Notes under the pieces: model-generated
Databases searched by the model: none
What the model was told of the DNA's origin: nothing
What the model saw: the letters and a program-made list of their open reading frames with translations, nothing else
Origin: Gp6-AA40 sp035764385
GTDB taxonomy: Bacteria; Acidobacteriota; Vicinamibacteria; Vicinamibacterales; UBA2999
Direction of reading: 5' to 3'
Length of the DNA: 51,611 bases
NCBI GenBank assembly: GCA_035764385.1
Contig: DASTZI010000212.1
Span: forward strand, 1-51,611
Made by a program: the position numbers and the translations under genes
Shown: positions 8,265 through 15,453 of the stretch, in pieces
How positions within the stretch are numbered: position 1 is the first letter of the stretch
Layout of the letters: each line of letters begins with the position of its first letter

Positions 8265-8873
8265 TCAGACGGTCTTGCCTGCTGTCGGTTCTGCCGCGGT
8301 TGGCCCCCACCCCTGCGCCGCCAGGATTTCAGCCAGCTCTTTCCTGGCTCGGTGGAGGTACGTTTTGACCGTTCCCGCGGGGAGCCCAAGAATTTCAGCA
8401 ATCTCGGGCTGCGTGAGACCTTCCTGGTACCGCAGCACCACGACCTCGCGGTAGTCGGGACGGATACGCGATAACGCCGCGCCCACTGCCGATGCCAGCT
8501 CGCCCCGTCCGGCCAGCTCCTCGGGAGATGCGCTCTCGCGATCGACAGCCGCAGCCTGATGCCCCTCTTCTTGCAGCGCGTCGAGTGAGGCCGTCGGCAG
8601 CCGGTTGATCCGGAGGTAATCAATCGTGACGTTGCGAAGAACCTGGAAGAACCAGCTCGAGAACTTACGGTCGGGGTCGTACGTATTCAGCCGCTGATAG
8701 ACGCGCAGAAAACCTTCCTGCGCAAGGTCCTCCGCAAGCGCACGGTCGTGCACGAACCGGTAGGTGAAGTTGACCGCGGGCGCGGCGTACCGCGCGACGA
8801 GCTCGCGGTACGCCGCCTCGGAACCGGAACGAGCGTCCCGGGCCAGTTCAGCGTCGCTTCGTTGCACGGCCAC
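8265..8873 (-). CDS. ECF RNA polymerase sigma factor (sigma-70 family)
   Basis: A 202-residue sigma factor with region 2 (residues about 20-85, including DRALAEDLAQEGFLRVYQRL and KFSSWFFQVLRNVTIDYLR) and region 4 (about 125-185, with RPDYREVVVLRYQEGLTQPE and IAEILGLPAGTVKTYLHRAR as the helix-turn-helix). It lacks regions 1 and 3, as expected for ECF types. The start is GTG 8873 or GTG 8867: a TAG in frame at 8877-8879 excludes anything longer, and no Shine-Dalgarno sequence is present. It heads a three-gene operon with a membrane protein and a bactofilin-like membrane protein, suggesting control of envelope functions. Confidence 0.92.
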   Translation of the reverse strand: MAVQRSDAELARDARSGSEAAYRELVARYAAPAVNFTYRFVHDRALAEDLAQEGFLRVYQRLNTYDPDRKFSSWFFQVLRNVTIDYLRINRLPTASLDALQEEGHQAAAVDRESASPEELAGRGELASAVGAALSRIRPDYREVVVLRYQEGLTQPEIAEILGLPAGTVKTYLHRARKELAEILAAQGWGPTAAEPTAGKTV

Positions 8874-8875
8874 GG

Positions 8876-8881
8876 ACTATA
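8876..8881 (-). promoter_or_regulatory. Possible -10 box just upstream of ECF sigma gene
   Basis: TATAGT on the minus strand ends 2 nt before GTG 8873 and 8 nt before GTG 8867. A transcript starting about 7 nt downstream would be leaderless for the GTG 8867 start. No clear -35 box is seen. This is inference from position and the absence of a ribosome-binding site. Confidence 0.3.
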
Positions 8882-8911
8882 CGGCCGGCTGGTGCTGGTG
8901 GTTTCAGCTCG

Positions 8912-9012
8912 GTTGGTGGTTGGTAGTTGGTGGTTCTGCTTGGCGAAGCCGTGCCGAAGTCAGCGGGCGCGTGGGCGGTGATGCTGAGAACCACAAACCA
9001 CCAACCACCAAC
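8912..9012. repeat. Long imperfect inverted repeat of GGTTGGTGGTT word
   Basis: The arm at 8912-8937 and the arm at 8987-9012 are inverted copies matching at 24 of 26 positions, separated by 49 nt. Each arm is itself a quasi-tandem array of GTTGGTG/GGTAGTT. Twenty nucleotides of the left arm (8916-8935) are identical to 41791-41810 elsewhere in the window. It sits 3' of trxB and upstream of the sigma gene, both on the minus strand. Confidence 0.8.
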
Positions 9013-9022
9013 TACTCACCAA

Positions 9023-10021
9023 TCAGGGCTTGAACAACTCGTTGTTCGGCGGCGCGACGAAACATTCGGCGTTGTCAGTCGTTTCGTCGGGAATGGGCAG
9101 ACCGTCGATATAGCGCTCGGCATCAATCGCGGCCATGCAGCCCGAGCCTGCTGCGGTGATCGCCTGACGGTAGACATGATCCTGAACGTCGCCCGCGGCA
9201 AACACCCCGGGACAGCTCGTCTTCGAGCCGTGATGCGTCAGGATGTATCCAGCTTCGTCGAGCTCGAGCTGACCCCGGAAGAGCGCCGTATTCGGGGTGT
9301 GGCCGATCGCGATGAATACGCCGTCGAGCGGTACCTCGGTCAATTTGCTCGTCCTCAGGTTGCGGACGACAATGCCCGTGACCTCGCCCCGTTTGACGTC
9401 ATTGATGTCGGCGATCTCGGAGTCCCAGATGAACTCGATCTTCGGATTCGCGAATGCCTTGTCCTGCATGATCTTCGATGCACGGAGCGAGTCGCGGCGG
9501 TGGACGACCGTCACCTTCGAGGCAAAGCGAGTCAGATAGATCGCTTCCTCCATCGCTGAATCGCCGCCGCCGACGACGGCAATCGGCTTCCCGCGGAAGA
9601 AGTACCCGTCGCACGTCGCGCACGTCGAGACGCCATGACCCGACAGCTTCCGATCGCAACCAATCTCGAGCCACCGGGCTGACGCGCCCGTGGCGATGAT
9701 GAGCGCATCGGTGGTCATCGTCTTCCCGTCGGCGAACGCGAGCGAGAACGGGCGGCTGCGGAGATCAACGCGCTCGACGTTGCCGTTGACGACTTCGGTT
9801 CCGAAGCGCTCGGCCTGCACGCGCATCTCGGTCATGAGATCGGGCCCCATGATGCCGTCTCGGAACCCAGGCCAGTTCTCCACCATCGTCGTCAACATCA
9901 ACTGACCGCCTGCCTCGATGCCTTCGACGAGCAGCGGCTTGAGGTTCGCCCGCGCTGTGTAGAGGGCCGCGGTCAAACCGGCCGGACCGGAACCGATGAT
10001 GATGACTTTGCGATCGGCCAT
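9023..10021 (-). CDS. trxB: Thioredoxin-disulfide reductase
   Basis: NADPH-dependent flavoenzyme that reduces thioredoxin. The 332-residue protein has the FAD-binding IIIGSGPAGLTAALYTARAN (7-26), the redox-active CATC at 134-137, the NADPH-binding VVGGGDSAMEEA (149-160), HRRDSLRAS, and the C-terminal FAD motif GVFAAGDVQD. It extends about 15 residues beyond the usual end with a Pro/Asn/Glu-rich tail. It begins 8 nt after trxA on the same strand, giving a complete reductase-thioredoxin unit. Confidence 0.96.
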   Translation of the reverse strand: MADRKVIIIGSGPAGLTAALYTARANLKPLLVEGIEAGGQLMLTTMVENWPGFRDGIMGPDLMTEMRVQAERFGTEVVNGNVERVDLRSRPFSLAFADGKTMTTDALIIATGASARWLEIGCDRKLSGHGVSTCATCDGYFFRGKPIAVVGGGDSAMEEAIYLTRFASKVTVVHRRDSLRASKIMQDKAFANPKIEFIWDSEIADINDVKRGEVTGIVVRNLRTSKLTEVPLDGVFIAIGHTPNTALFRGQLELDEAGYILTHHGSKTSCPGVFAAGDVQDHVYRQAITAAGSGCMAAIDAERYIDGLPIPDETTDNAECFVAPPNNELFKP

Positions 10022-10029
10022 GCGGGTGA

Positions 10030-10353
10030 TCAGAGCTGCTGATCGAGCTTCTTCATGATCTCTTCTTTCGGGACGAGGCCGACGATTTGATCCGCGAGCT
10101 GCCCGTTCTTGAAGATCAGCAGGGTTGGAATGCCGCGAATCATGAAGCGGCCGGGGACGTTCGGGTTCTCATCGACGTTCATCTTCGCAACCGTCGCGCG
10201 GCCGTTATATTCCGTCGCGATCGCGTCAACCGCGGGCGCCAGACGCCGGCATGGCCCGCACCACTCCGCCCAGAAATCGACCAGCGTCACACCGTTCTTG
10301 ATTTCCTCATCGAAATTACTGTCCGTAAATACCTTTACGTTCTCTGCTGCCAT
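10030..10353 (-). CDS. trxA: Thioredoxin
   Basis: A 107-residue thioredoxin with active site WCGPC at residues 31-35, the buried DFWAE strand before it, and the cis-proline in RGIPTLLIF. ATG 10351-10353 is preceded by GGAGACGAGA, a good ribosome site, whereas a longer frame to 10377 has none. It lies between glgA (39 nt upstream) and trxB (8 nt downstream) on the same strand, consistent with a glgA-trxA-trxB transcript. It is the electron donor for cytosolic reductases and disulfide repair. Confidence 0.96.
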   Translation of the reverse strand: MAAENVKVFTDSNFDEEIKNGVTLVDFWAEWCGPCRRLAPAVDAIATEYNGRATVAKMNVDENPNVPGRFMIRGIPTLLIFKNGQLADQIVGLVPKEEIMKKLDQQL

Positions 10354-10392
10354 TCTCGTCTCCATGAATGCGGGCACATTGGAGGCGCAGGT

Positions 10393-11877
10393 CTATACAC
10401 CCGCCCCTCCAACGCCAGTGGCACGCGCATATACTTTGACGTACTGACGGGCGGATGCGTCCCAGGAAAAGTCCTGCCGCATTCCAGCGAGCTGAATCCG
10501 CTCCCATGCACCCCGATCACGGTAAATTCCGAGCGCCCAGGCCATGGTGTTGAGGAGCGCCTGGGCCGAATAGTCCTCAAAGCTGAACCCTGTCCCCTCG
10601 CCTGTTCGCGGGTTGTAGTTCCGCACGGTGTCGACAAGCCCTCCAACGGCGCGAACCACCGGCACCGTGCCGTAACGCAGGCTGTACATCTGATTCAGGC
10701 CGCAGGGCTCGAAACGGGACGGCATCAGGAACAAATCCGCGCCCGCCTCAATCAGATGCGCAAGCGGCTCGTCAAACCCGATCTTCGCCGCGACCCGGTC
10801 GGGGTGCCGTGCCGCCAGCGCGAGCCACAAATCCTCATAACGGCGATCACCGGTGCCGAGCAGCACAAACGACGCGTCCAGCCCGGCGAGCTCGTCGGCA
10901 ATCCCGGCGACCAGATCGAAGCCTTTCTGATCGACGAGCCGTGAGATCAACCCGACGAGCGGCCTTTCAAGCGCTGAACGGTCGGTGGCAAGTCCGAACC
11001 GATCGAGCAGAGCCCGCTTCGCGGCGCGCTTTCCCGACAGATTTCGCGCGTCGTATGGCTCTGGAATGTACGGATCGCGCGCCGGATCCCACTGATCGTA
11101 ATCGATCCCGTTGAGAATCCCGATGACGTCGTCACCGCGATACCTGAGGATCCCATCGAAGCCGAAACCAAATTCCGGCGTCTGGATTTCGCGTGCGTAA
11201 CGGGGACTCACGGTTGTGATCAGATTGCTGAACATCAACCCGGACTTCAGATAACTGATGCGCCCCCAGTATTCAAGGGCGTCGATACGCATCAAGTCCC
11301 ACCCGAAACCAAGACGCGGTAACCAGCTCGCGTCGAAAACGCCCTGGTACGCAAGGTTGTGAATCGTAAATACGGCCGGTATTGCTGCCAGTCTCGACGG
11401 AGCGCGGCCGGTGCGCAGCAGCATCGGCGCGAGACCGGCCTGCCAATCGTGACCGTGTAAGACATCGAAACGATCAGAGGCGGACGCCGCCCACTCGAGC
11501 GCCGCGGCCGCAAGAAAGGCGAACCGCTCAGGGTTGTCCGGATAGTCCTGTCCCGCCGTGCCGTACAGAAAGTCCCGGTCGTAATACGGCGGATAGTCAA
11601 TGAAGATCGTGCGGACAGTCCCCTGATTCTGCGGCGCGGACCCTCTGGGTCCGCGCTCGCCCGCAATCCAAATGCGCGCGTCGGCAACCTGTCCACCCAG
11701 CCGGACTGTTACGCGCCCCTTCTCCTCGCCCGCCGTGACGCCCCGATAGCGCGGCATGACGACGTCAACATCGTGGCCGAGACGAGCCAGCGCGACCGGC
11801 AACGCGCCTATGACGTCGGCGAGACCTCCCGTCTTGGCAAACGGCACCGCTTCGGAGGCGACCGTCAGGATGCGCAT
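10393..11877 (-). CDS. glgA: Glycogen synthase (ADP-glucose type, GT5)
   Basis: Transfers glucose from ADP-glucose to growing alpha-1,4-glucan. The 494-residue protein starts MRILTVASEAVPFAKTGGLA, with the KTGGLADV substrate-binding motif at 15-22, HGHDWQAGL and FTIHNLAYQGVF in the N-terminal GT5 domain, ISRLVDQKGFDLV at the start of the second Rossmann domain, and PSRFEPCGLNQMYSLRYGTV containing the catalytic glutamate. ATG 11875-11877 matches the family start. There is no Shine-Dalgarno sequence, but a CATAAT hexamer lies 6 nt upstream, so the mRNA may be leaderless. It is divergent from the FdhE-like gene. Confidence 0.95.
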   Translation of the reverse strand: MRILTVASEAVPFAKTGGLADVIGALPVALARLGHDVDVVMPRYRGVTAGEEKGRVTVRLGGQVADARIWIAGERGPRGSAPQNQGTVRTIFIDYPPYYDRDFLYGTAGQDYPDNPERFAFLAAAALEWAASASDRFDVLHGHDWQAGLAPMLLRTGRAPSRLAAIPAVFTIHNLAYQGVFDASWLPRLGFGWDLMRIDALEYWGRISYLKSGLMFSNLITTVSPRYAREIQTPEFGFGFDGILRYRGDDVIGILNGIDYDQWDPARDPYIPEPYDARNLSGKRAAKRALLDRFGLATDRSALERPLVGLISRLVDQKGFDLVAGIADELAGLDASFVLLGTGDRRYEDLWLALAARHPDRVAAKIGFDEPLAHLIEAGADLFLMPSRFEPCGLNQMYSLRYGTVPVVRAVGGLVDTVRNYNPRTGEGTGFSFEDYSAQALLNTMAWALGIYRDRGAWERIQLAGMRQDFSWDASARQYVKVYARATGVGGAGV

Positions 11878-11883
11878 GGAGAC

Positions 11884-11889
11884 ATTATG
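11884..11889 (-). promoter_or_regulatory. Possible -10 box giving a leaderless glgA transcript
   Basis: CATAAT on the minus strand (5 of 6 to TATAAT) ends 6 nt before the glgA ATG. The expected transcription start coincides with the A of the ATG. No TTGACA-like -35 is visible at the normal spacing, so confidence is limited. Confidence 0.4.
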
Positions 11890-11934
11890 GCCGGCCAAAA
11901 TGCCCGGGCCCTCTACCTCGCGCTCCGGCGCAGG

Positions 11935-11940
11935 TATGAT
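11935..11940 (+). promoter_or_regulatory. Possible -10 box giving a leaderless transcript of the FdhE-like gene
   Basis: TATGAT (5 of 6 to TATAAT) ends 7 nt before the GTG at 11948. The expected transcription start falls at or next to the first codon. No clear -35 box is seen. It is divergent from the glgA -10 candidate 45 nt away. Confidence 0.4.
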
Positions 11941-11947
11941 TCTTTAG

Positions 11948-12838
11948 GTGGCTGATCCCGCACGTCCGACTCGTCCAGCGCGCTCCGAAACGCGGGAAGT
12001 AGCCGAACTGCGATCCGTCCGCGAATCACATCCTGAGCTGGCGGATGCGGTGGACATGCATATTGAATTGCTCGAACTGCACAGGCGCGTGCAGGGGCGC
12101 GTGGCCTTGCCGTGGTTCGAACTCAATGAAGCGGTCATACGGACGCACAACGACACTGGCGAGCCGCTCTTGCGCTTCCAGGACATCCGTATCGAGCCAA
12201 GCGATCTGCGCCTCCTCGTTCGACAAATCGCCGACGTGCTGCGCCGCCACAGCGCGCTCGACGATGCCGACTATCAACGGATACAGACAATCGGACGCGA
12301 CCTGAACCTGCTCGAATTTGCCGAACGGTGGTATCGCCGCGGCGTGCATCGACACAGCGTTGCGGCAATCGGGCTGCCGAACGACACGGCTGCAGTCGCG
12401 CCTGACGAGGGTGGCGACGAAGCGCTGGATCAGGTGCTGGCTCTGGCGATGCGCCCGTGGATGACGCGCTGCGCGGAAGTGCTGCAGCAGCGCACGGAGC
12501 TTGCGTTGTGGGTGCATCCGCACTGCGCGCTCTGCGGCGCCGAGCCAGATCTGTCGGTGATCACGCCGGCCGCTGAACGGCATCTGATCTGCGCCCGCTG
12601 CGCGCTGCGATGGAAGTTCGAGCCGCTGACCTGCCCCTACTGCCGCAACAGCGATCGATCGCGGATTACGTCGTTTGCAACGCCGGACGGCCAGTATCGC
12701 GTCTACGCGTGCGATCAATGCCGACGGTACCTGAAGGCGTACGACGGGCGCCACGCGACGCGACCCGTGATGCCGATCGTGGACAACATCGCGACGTTAC
12801 CGCTCGACGCGTATGCGATGCAGCGGGGATATTCCTAA
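11948..12838 (+). CDS. FdhE-like formate dehydrogenase accessory protein
   Basis: FdhE proteins bind iron through rubredoxin-like CxxC pairs and assist maturation of respiratory formate dehydrogenase. This 296-residue protein has an alpha-helical N-terminal half and four CxxC pairs in the C-terminal half: C193/C196 (HCALCG), C215/C218 (ICARCALRWKF), C229/C232 (TCPYC) and C255/C258 (ACDQCRRYLK). That arrangement fits the FdhE zinc-ribbon-like fold. The start is GTG 11948. No formate dehydrogenase subunit lies within the window, so a role in another metalloprotein's assembly cannot be excluded. It converges with the D,D-carboxypeptidase gene. Confidence 0.8.
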   Translation: MADPARPTRPARSETREVAELRSVRESHPELADAVDMHIELLELHRRVQGRVALPWFELNEAVIRTHNDTGEPLLRFQDIRIEPSDLRLLVRQIADVLRRHSALDDADYQRIQTIGRDLNLLEFAERWYRRGVHRHSVAAIGLPNDTAAVAPDEGGDEALDQVLALAMRPWMTRCAEVLQQRTELALWVHPHCALCGAEPDLSVITPAAERHLICARCALRWKFEPLTCPYCRNSDRSRITSFATPDGQYRVYACDQCRRYLKAYDGRHATRPVMPIVDNIATLPLDAYAMQRGYS

Positions 12839-12851
12839 TCAAAGCCCAAAA

Positions 12852-12922
12852 CCCAAATCCCAAAATCCAAATCCCAAGTCCACCACTGAGTGGCGCTTGG
12901 GATTTGGAACGTGGGATTTGGG
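12852..12922. repeat. 27-bp-arm hairpin of CCCAAATCC word between convergent genes
   Basis: Arms at 12852-12878 and 12896-12922 are inverted copies matching at 24 of 27 positions with a 17-nt loop. Each arm is an imperfect array of CCCAAAT/CCAAATC. Additional words flank both sides (AAAGCCCAAAA upstream, TCTGGGATTT downstream). It fills nearly the whole 96-nt space between the FdhE-like gene and the convergent carboxypeptidase gene. Confidence 0.8.
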
Positions 12923-12934
12923 ATCTGGGATTTA

Positions 12935-14065
12935 CTAATTCGCCGCGGCGGGAACGGCAGCAGGAGCTTGCGCCGTGCTCTGCGATGGTGACGTCTCGCT
13001 GGTCTGACCGAACCAGTCCTGCGTCTTGGTCGAAATCCAGTTGAACAGGTGACGCGTTTCCCAGAACCGTCCAGGGTTCGATTTTGCGCCGAGCACGACG
13101 ACGGCCACCTGAGGACCGCCCTGCGGGAGGCGAAGGAGCGTCGCGAGGCAGTAGCCAGCCTTGCTGATGAAACCGGTCTTGCCCGCCTGCACGTCCACGT
13201 CACCCTTCATCACGAGCTGGTTCGTGCTGTGAATCGTGATCTGATGCCGGCCCGCGTTCACCGTGTAATACGGCGTCCGCATGATGCTCGCGATACGATC
13301 GTCACCGGAGACGTAGGTGATAAGCCGCGCGAGATCGTACGCGGATGACTCGTTGTCGGCGAGCAGCCCTGATGGATCGGCGTACGACGTGCTCGTGAGG
13401 CCGAGCTCCTGCGCCTTTGCGTTCATCCGGTCGATGAACCCCTGTGATCCATAGGGCGAGACGCGCGCAAGCACGCGGGCCGCGGCGTTGTCAGATCCGA
13501 TCAATAGCAAGTGCAGCAGATCGCCCGTCGTCAGGTTGTAGCCGGCGCGCAGGTATGTCGTCGACGCGGCGCGAACGTCGGCGCGTTCCACGACGACTTC
13601 GCGCGTCAGGTCTGGTGAATTCTCCAGGAAGACCACCGCCGTCATCACCTTCGTGATGCTCGCAATCGAGCGGCGGCTCGTCGAATTGCTCTCCCACAAC
13701 ACCTTGCCGTTTTCCGGGTCGTAGATGATCGCCGCTTCCGCGCGCACATCAGGAACGACGTTGCCGGTCTCGTCGAACTTGAAGCGCGGCTCGAGCGCGT
13801 CGCGAAGCGCAGCGGCCTGCAGCGCGGCGCGCGTGCGCGCGGCTCGCACCCGGCGGCTGGCGGCCGTTGATGTCGCGGATTTCGTGGTTTTTGAAGCTGT
13901 GGTCGTTTTCCGGACAGCTGGCTTGCGAGCCGTGGAGGTCGAGACCGTCTTCCGGGTGGTCGTGGTTCGCGTTGCTGCACCCGATGGCGCAGGAACGCCT
14001 ACAGCAGTGATCGCTGTTAAGACACAAATGAGGCGCGCGGCCGCAGCAAACCGGACTCGGATCAC
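12935..14065 (-). CDS. Serine-type D-alanyl-D-alanine carboxypeptidase (S11, PBP5/6-like)
   Basis: Trims pentapeptide side chains of peptidoglycan in the periplasm. The 376-residue protein has an N-terminal signal peptide (cleavage near GAA, residue 30), an unusual Thr/Lys/Ala/Arg-rich low-complexity segment (about 31-85), then the S11 catalytic domain: SITK at 136-139 with nucleophile Ser136, SDN at 191-193 and KTG at 296-298. The C-terminus is a Gln/Ala/Pro-rich tail instead of the PBP5 amphipathic anchor. The start is GTG 14063-14065, with TATAAG ending 9 nt upstream. The basic linker may bind anionic wall polymers, which is inference. Confidence 0.93.
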   Translation of the reverse strand: MIRVRFAAAARLICVLTAITAVGVPAPSGAATRTTTTRKTVSTSTARKPAVRKTTTASKTTKSATSTAASRRVRAARTRAALQAAALRDALEPRFKFDETGNVVPDVRAEAAIIYDPENGKVLWESNSTSRRSIASITKVMTAVVFLENSPDLTREVVVERADVRAASTTYLRAGYNLTTGDLLHLLLIGSDNAAARVLARVSPYGSQGFIDRMNAKAQELGLTSTSYADPSGLLADNESSAYDLARLITYVSGDDRIASIMRTPYYTVNAGRHQITIHSTNQLVMKGDVDVQAGKTGFISKAGYCLATLLRLPQGGPQVAVVVLGAKSNPGRFWETRHLFNWISTKTQDWFGQTSETSPSQSTAQAPAAVPAAAN

Positions 14066-14243
14066 AAGGAAACCCTTATATGACAGGTTGTTACGGAACG
14101 TTTCGGCATTGTAGCAGACAAACTATAGTTGGCAAGCCTGTTCTGGTCGAAACTGATGTGCCGACCGACGCCCCGTCGAGTTATGAAATCGGTCATTTCT
14201 TGCCGCTTGATAGCACGGCGTTGTCCAAGAAGGGTGCCACCAC

Positions 14244-14813
14244 ATGAGCCCAGGGCTGTCCGATTCTGAATATGCCGTTCTGAGACACACGATCGCCTCC
14301 CGTGGGACGACTCGCATGGTGCTCTTTCCAATCGCGATGATCGCGTGGGCCGTGCTTGCGTTGATCGTTTTGACGTTCGCCGAGGCGCCGCTGGCCTCCC
14401 TGTATCCGCTCGCGGTCCTCGTCGGCGGCTTCGAGGCGATCCACGCGCTGCACGTTGGCGCCGAGCGCATCGGCCGTTACCTGCAGGTCTATTACGAGAA
14501 TCTGGAGACGGGTCCCCGCTGGGAAACCACGGTGATGTCGGTTGGCCCCGCGCTGCCCGGAGGCGGCATCGACCCGCTCTTCTCCGTGGTCTTCGCCGGC
14601 GCCACCTTCGTCAACATGATTCCGGTGCTTGCGCTGCAGCCTCGTGCAACGTCGACCGAACTCGCCGTCATCGGCGCCTTACATCTTTTGCTGATCGTCA
14701 GAATTGTTCGCGCGCGGGGCGCGGCGGCGCGCCAGCGCGCGGTCGAACTTGAGACGTTCCGAGCGATCCGTTCTCAAACTCCGAACTCGAAGCCGACTAT
14801 TCCAAGTCCCTAA
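14244..14813 (+). CDS. Hypothetical membrane protein
   Basis: A 189-residue protein of unknown function. Hydrophobic helices are visible at about 25-45 (MVLFPIAMIAWAVLALIVLT), 50-66, 105-130 (FSVVFAGATFVNMIPVLAL) and 138-155 (LAVIGALHLLLIVRIV), separated by a polar loop with HALHVGAERIGRYLQVYYEN. The C-terminal residues SQTPNSKPTIPSP are encoded by an A/C-rich word of the kind that forms intergenic hairpins elsewhere in this window, so the end of the protein appears to have grown into such an element. Its start ATG 14244 follows an AAGGGTG stretch. Confidence 0.55.
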   Translation: MSPGLSDSEYAVLRHTIASRGTTRMVLFPIAMIAWAVLALIVLTFAEAPLASLYPLAVLVGGFEAIHALHVGAERIGRYLQVYYENLETGPRWETTVMSVGPALPGGGIDPLFSVVFAGATFVNMIPVLALQPRATSTELAVIGALHLLLIVRIVRARGAAARQRAVELETFRAIRSQTPNSKPTIPSP

Positions 14814-15128
14814 GGATTGTGATTTCTGACGAACCGCGGAGAGATCGGCGCCCCCGAAGAAGAACAATTTCTGACTTCACGCCGTGGACGGCTTGGGGCG
14901 GCTCGACTCGTTTGGATCGACCATTTGGGATTTTGGACGTCTCCAGGATGCAACACGCCAGGTTTCGCCGTGGAACATTGACTGGCCGCTCACAGCCAGT
15001 GGTGTGCGGAGCCGATCGAGCCATTTTCCCAACGTTCCATGCGATTGCCACCCGGTTGAACATCCCGCGCACACTACGAGGTTGACGGGCATACTGCTTG
15101 CAGCCCGGACGCATCGGAGGTTCGAGTC
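14814..15128. other. Intergenic region without a convincing gene
   Basis: About 315 nt between the membrane protein and the 69-residue protein. Frames open through it on both strands lack ribosome sites and recognisable protein composition. The only site I can support is a sigma-54-like element near its 3' end (15087-15102). A GTGTTG or tandem-repeat structure is not evident. Confidence 0.5.
15087..15102 (+). promoter_or_regulatory. Candidate sigma-54 (RpoN) promoter of the 69-residue protein gene
   Basis: GGGCATACTGCTTGCA keeps the invariant GG and GC 10 nt apart, as in TGGCACG-N4-TTGCA, with exact GGCA and TTGCA elements. The predicted start of transcription (about 15113) lies just ahead of a GGAGG ribosome site and the ATG at 15129. 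A TTGACG overlaps the left side but has no -10 partner. Confidence 0.45.
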
Positions 15129-15338
15129 ATGAGTCTGGTGCGACTCCTCGGTTTCCGCACACTGGCTTGCGGGTGCGTCATCGGCCGGTATCGCGAACTC
15201 GCCACGAGCCGCGAGTTGACGTACATCGAGGAAAAAGGACCGGCGTGTGAGATGTATGGGCATCGCCGCAATCACACGATCGCGGCTGACCGTGCGTCGA
15301 TCGCCCCCGAGCCACTGAGCGCAGTTCGCGTCAGTTAG
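15129..15338 (+). CDS. Small protein of unknown function (69 aa)
   Basis: Short gene with a strong ribosome site (CGGAGG 8 nt before ATG 15129). The product opens MSLVRLLGFRTLACGCVIGR, with a CGC motif, and continues with an ordered-looking segment REVxYIEEKG-like (RELTYIEEKGPACEMYGHRR), where a third Cys and His14-type residues could bind metal. The last 20 residues look disordered. I do not recognise a named family. The composition, ribosome site and upstream sigma-54-like element argue that it is expressed. A 9-bp-arm hairpin follows 15 nt after the stop. Confidence 0.55.
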   Translation: MSLVRLLGFRTLACGCVIGRYRELATSRELTYIEEKGPACEMYGHRRNHTIAADRASIAPEPLSAVRVS

Positions 15339-15352
15339 CGCAGCCCGCGACC

Positions 15353-15397
15353 TTTGTCAGGCGTGTCCGCGAAATCTGGAAACGGGCACCTGACAAA
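15353..15397. repeat. Inverted repeat after the 69-residue protein gene
   Basis: TTTGTCAGG (15353-15361) is the inverse of CCTGACAAA (15389-15397), and GTGTCC/GGGCAC extends the stem with one mismatch after a single-base bulge. The right end runs into CTCC and not a T-run, so it is a weak terminator at best; an operator or remnant of a small mobile element is possible. Confidence 0.5.
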
Positions 15398-15416
15398 CTC
15401 CGTCGCGCGCTCACTC

Positions 15417-15444
15417 TTGATCGTGCAACATCACCAATTACAAT
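15417..15444 (+). promoter_or_regulatory. Possible sigma-70 promoter of the DNA methyltransferase gene
   Basis: TTGATC (15417-15422) and TACAAT (15439-15444) are 16 nt apart. The -10 ends 6 nt before TTG 15451 and 9 nt before GTG 15454, and no ribosome site is present, so a leaderless or near-leaderless mRNA is suggested. Confidence 0.4.
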
Positions 15445-15453
15445 CCGGGGTTG

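Noticed and set aside
10430..10455. TGGCACGCGCATATACTTTGAC as a sigma-54 promoter
   Set aside because: The TTGC half is missing at the correct spacing and the sequence lies inside the glgA coding region.
15100..15140. GGTTCGAGTC tRNA T-arm-like sequence
   Set aside because: The flanking bases do not form a T-stem and no acceptor, D-arm or anticodon arm fits; the same bases hold the ribosome site and ATG of the 69-residue gene.
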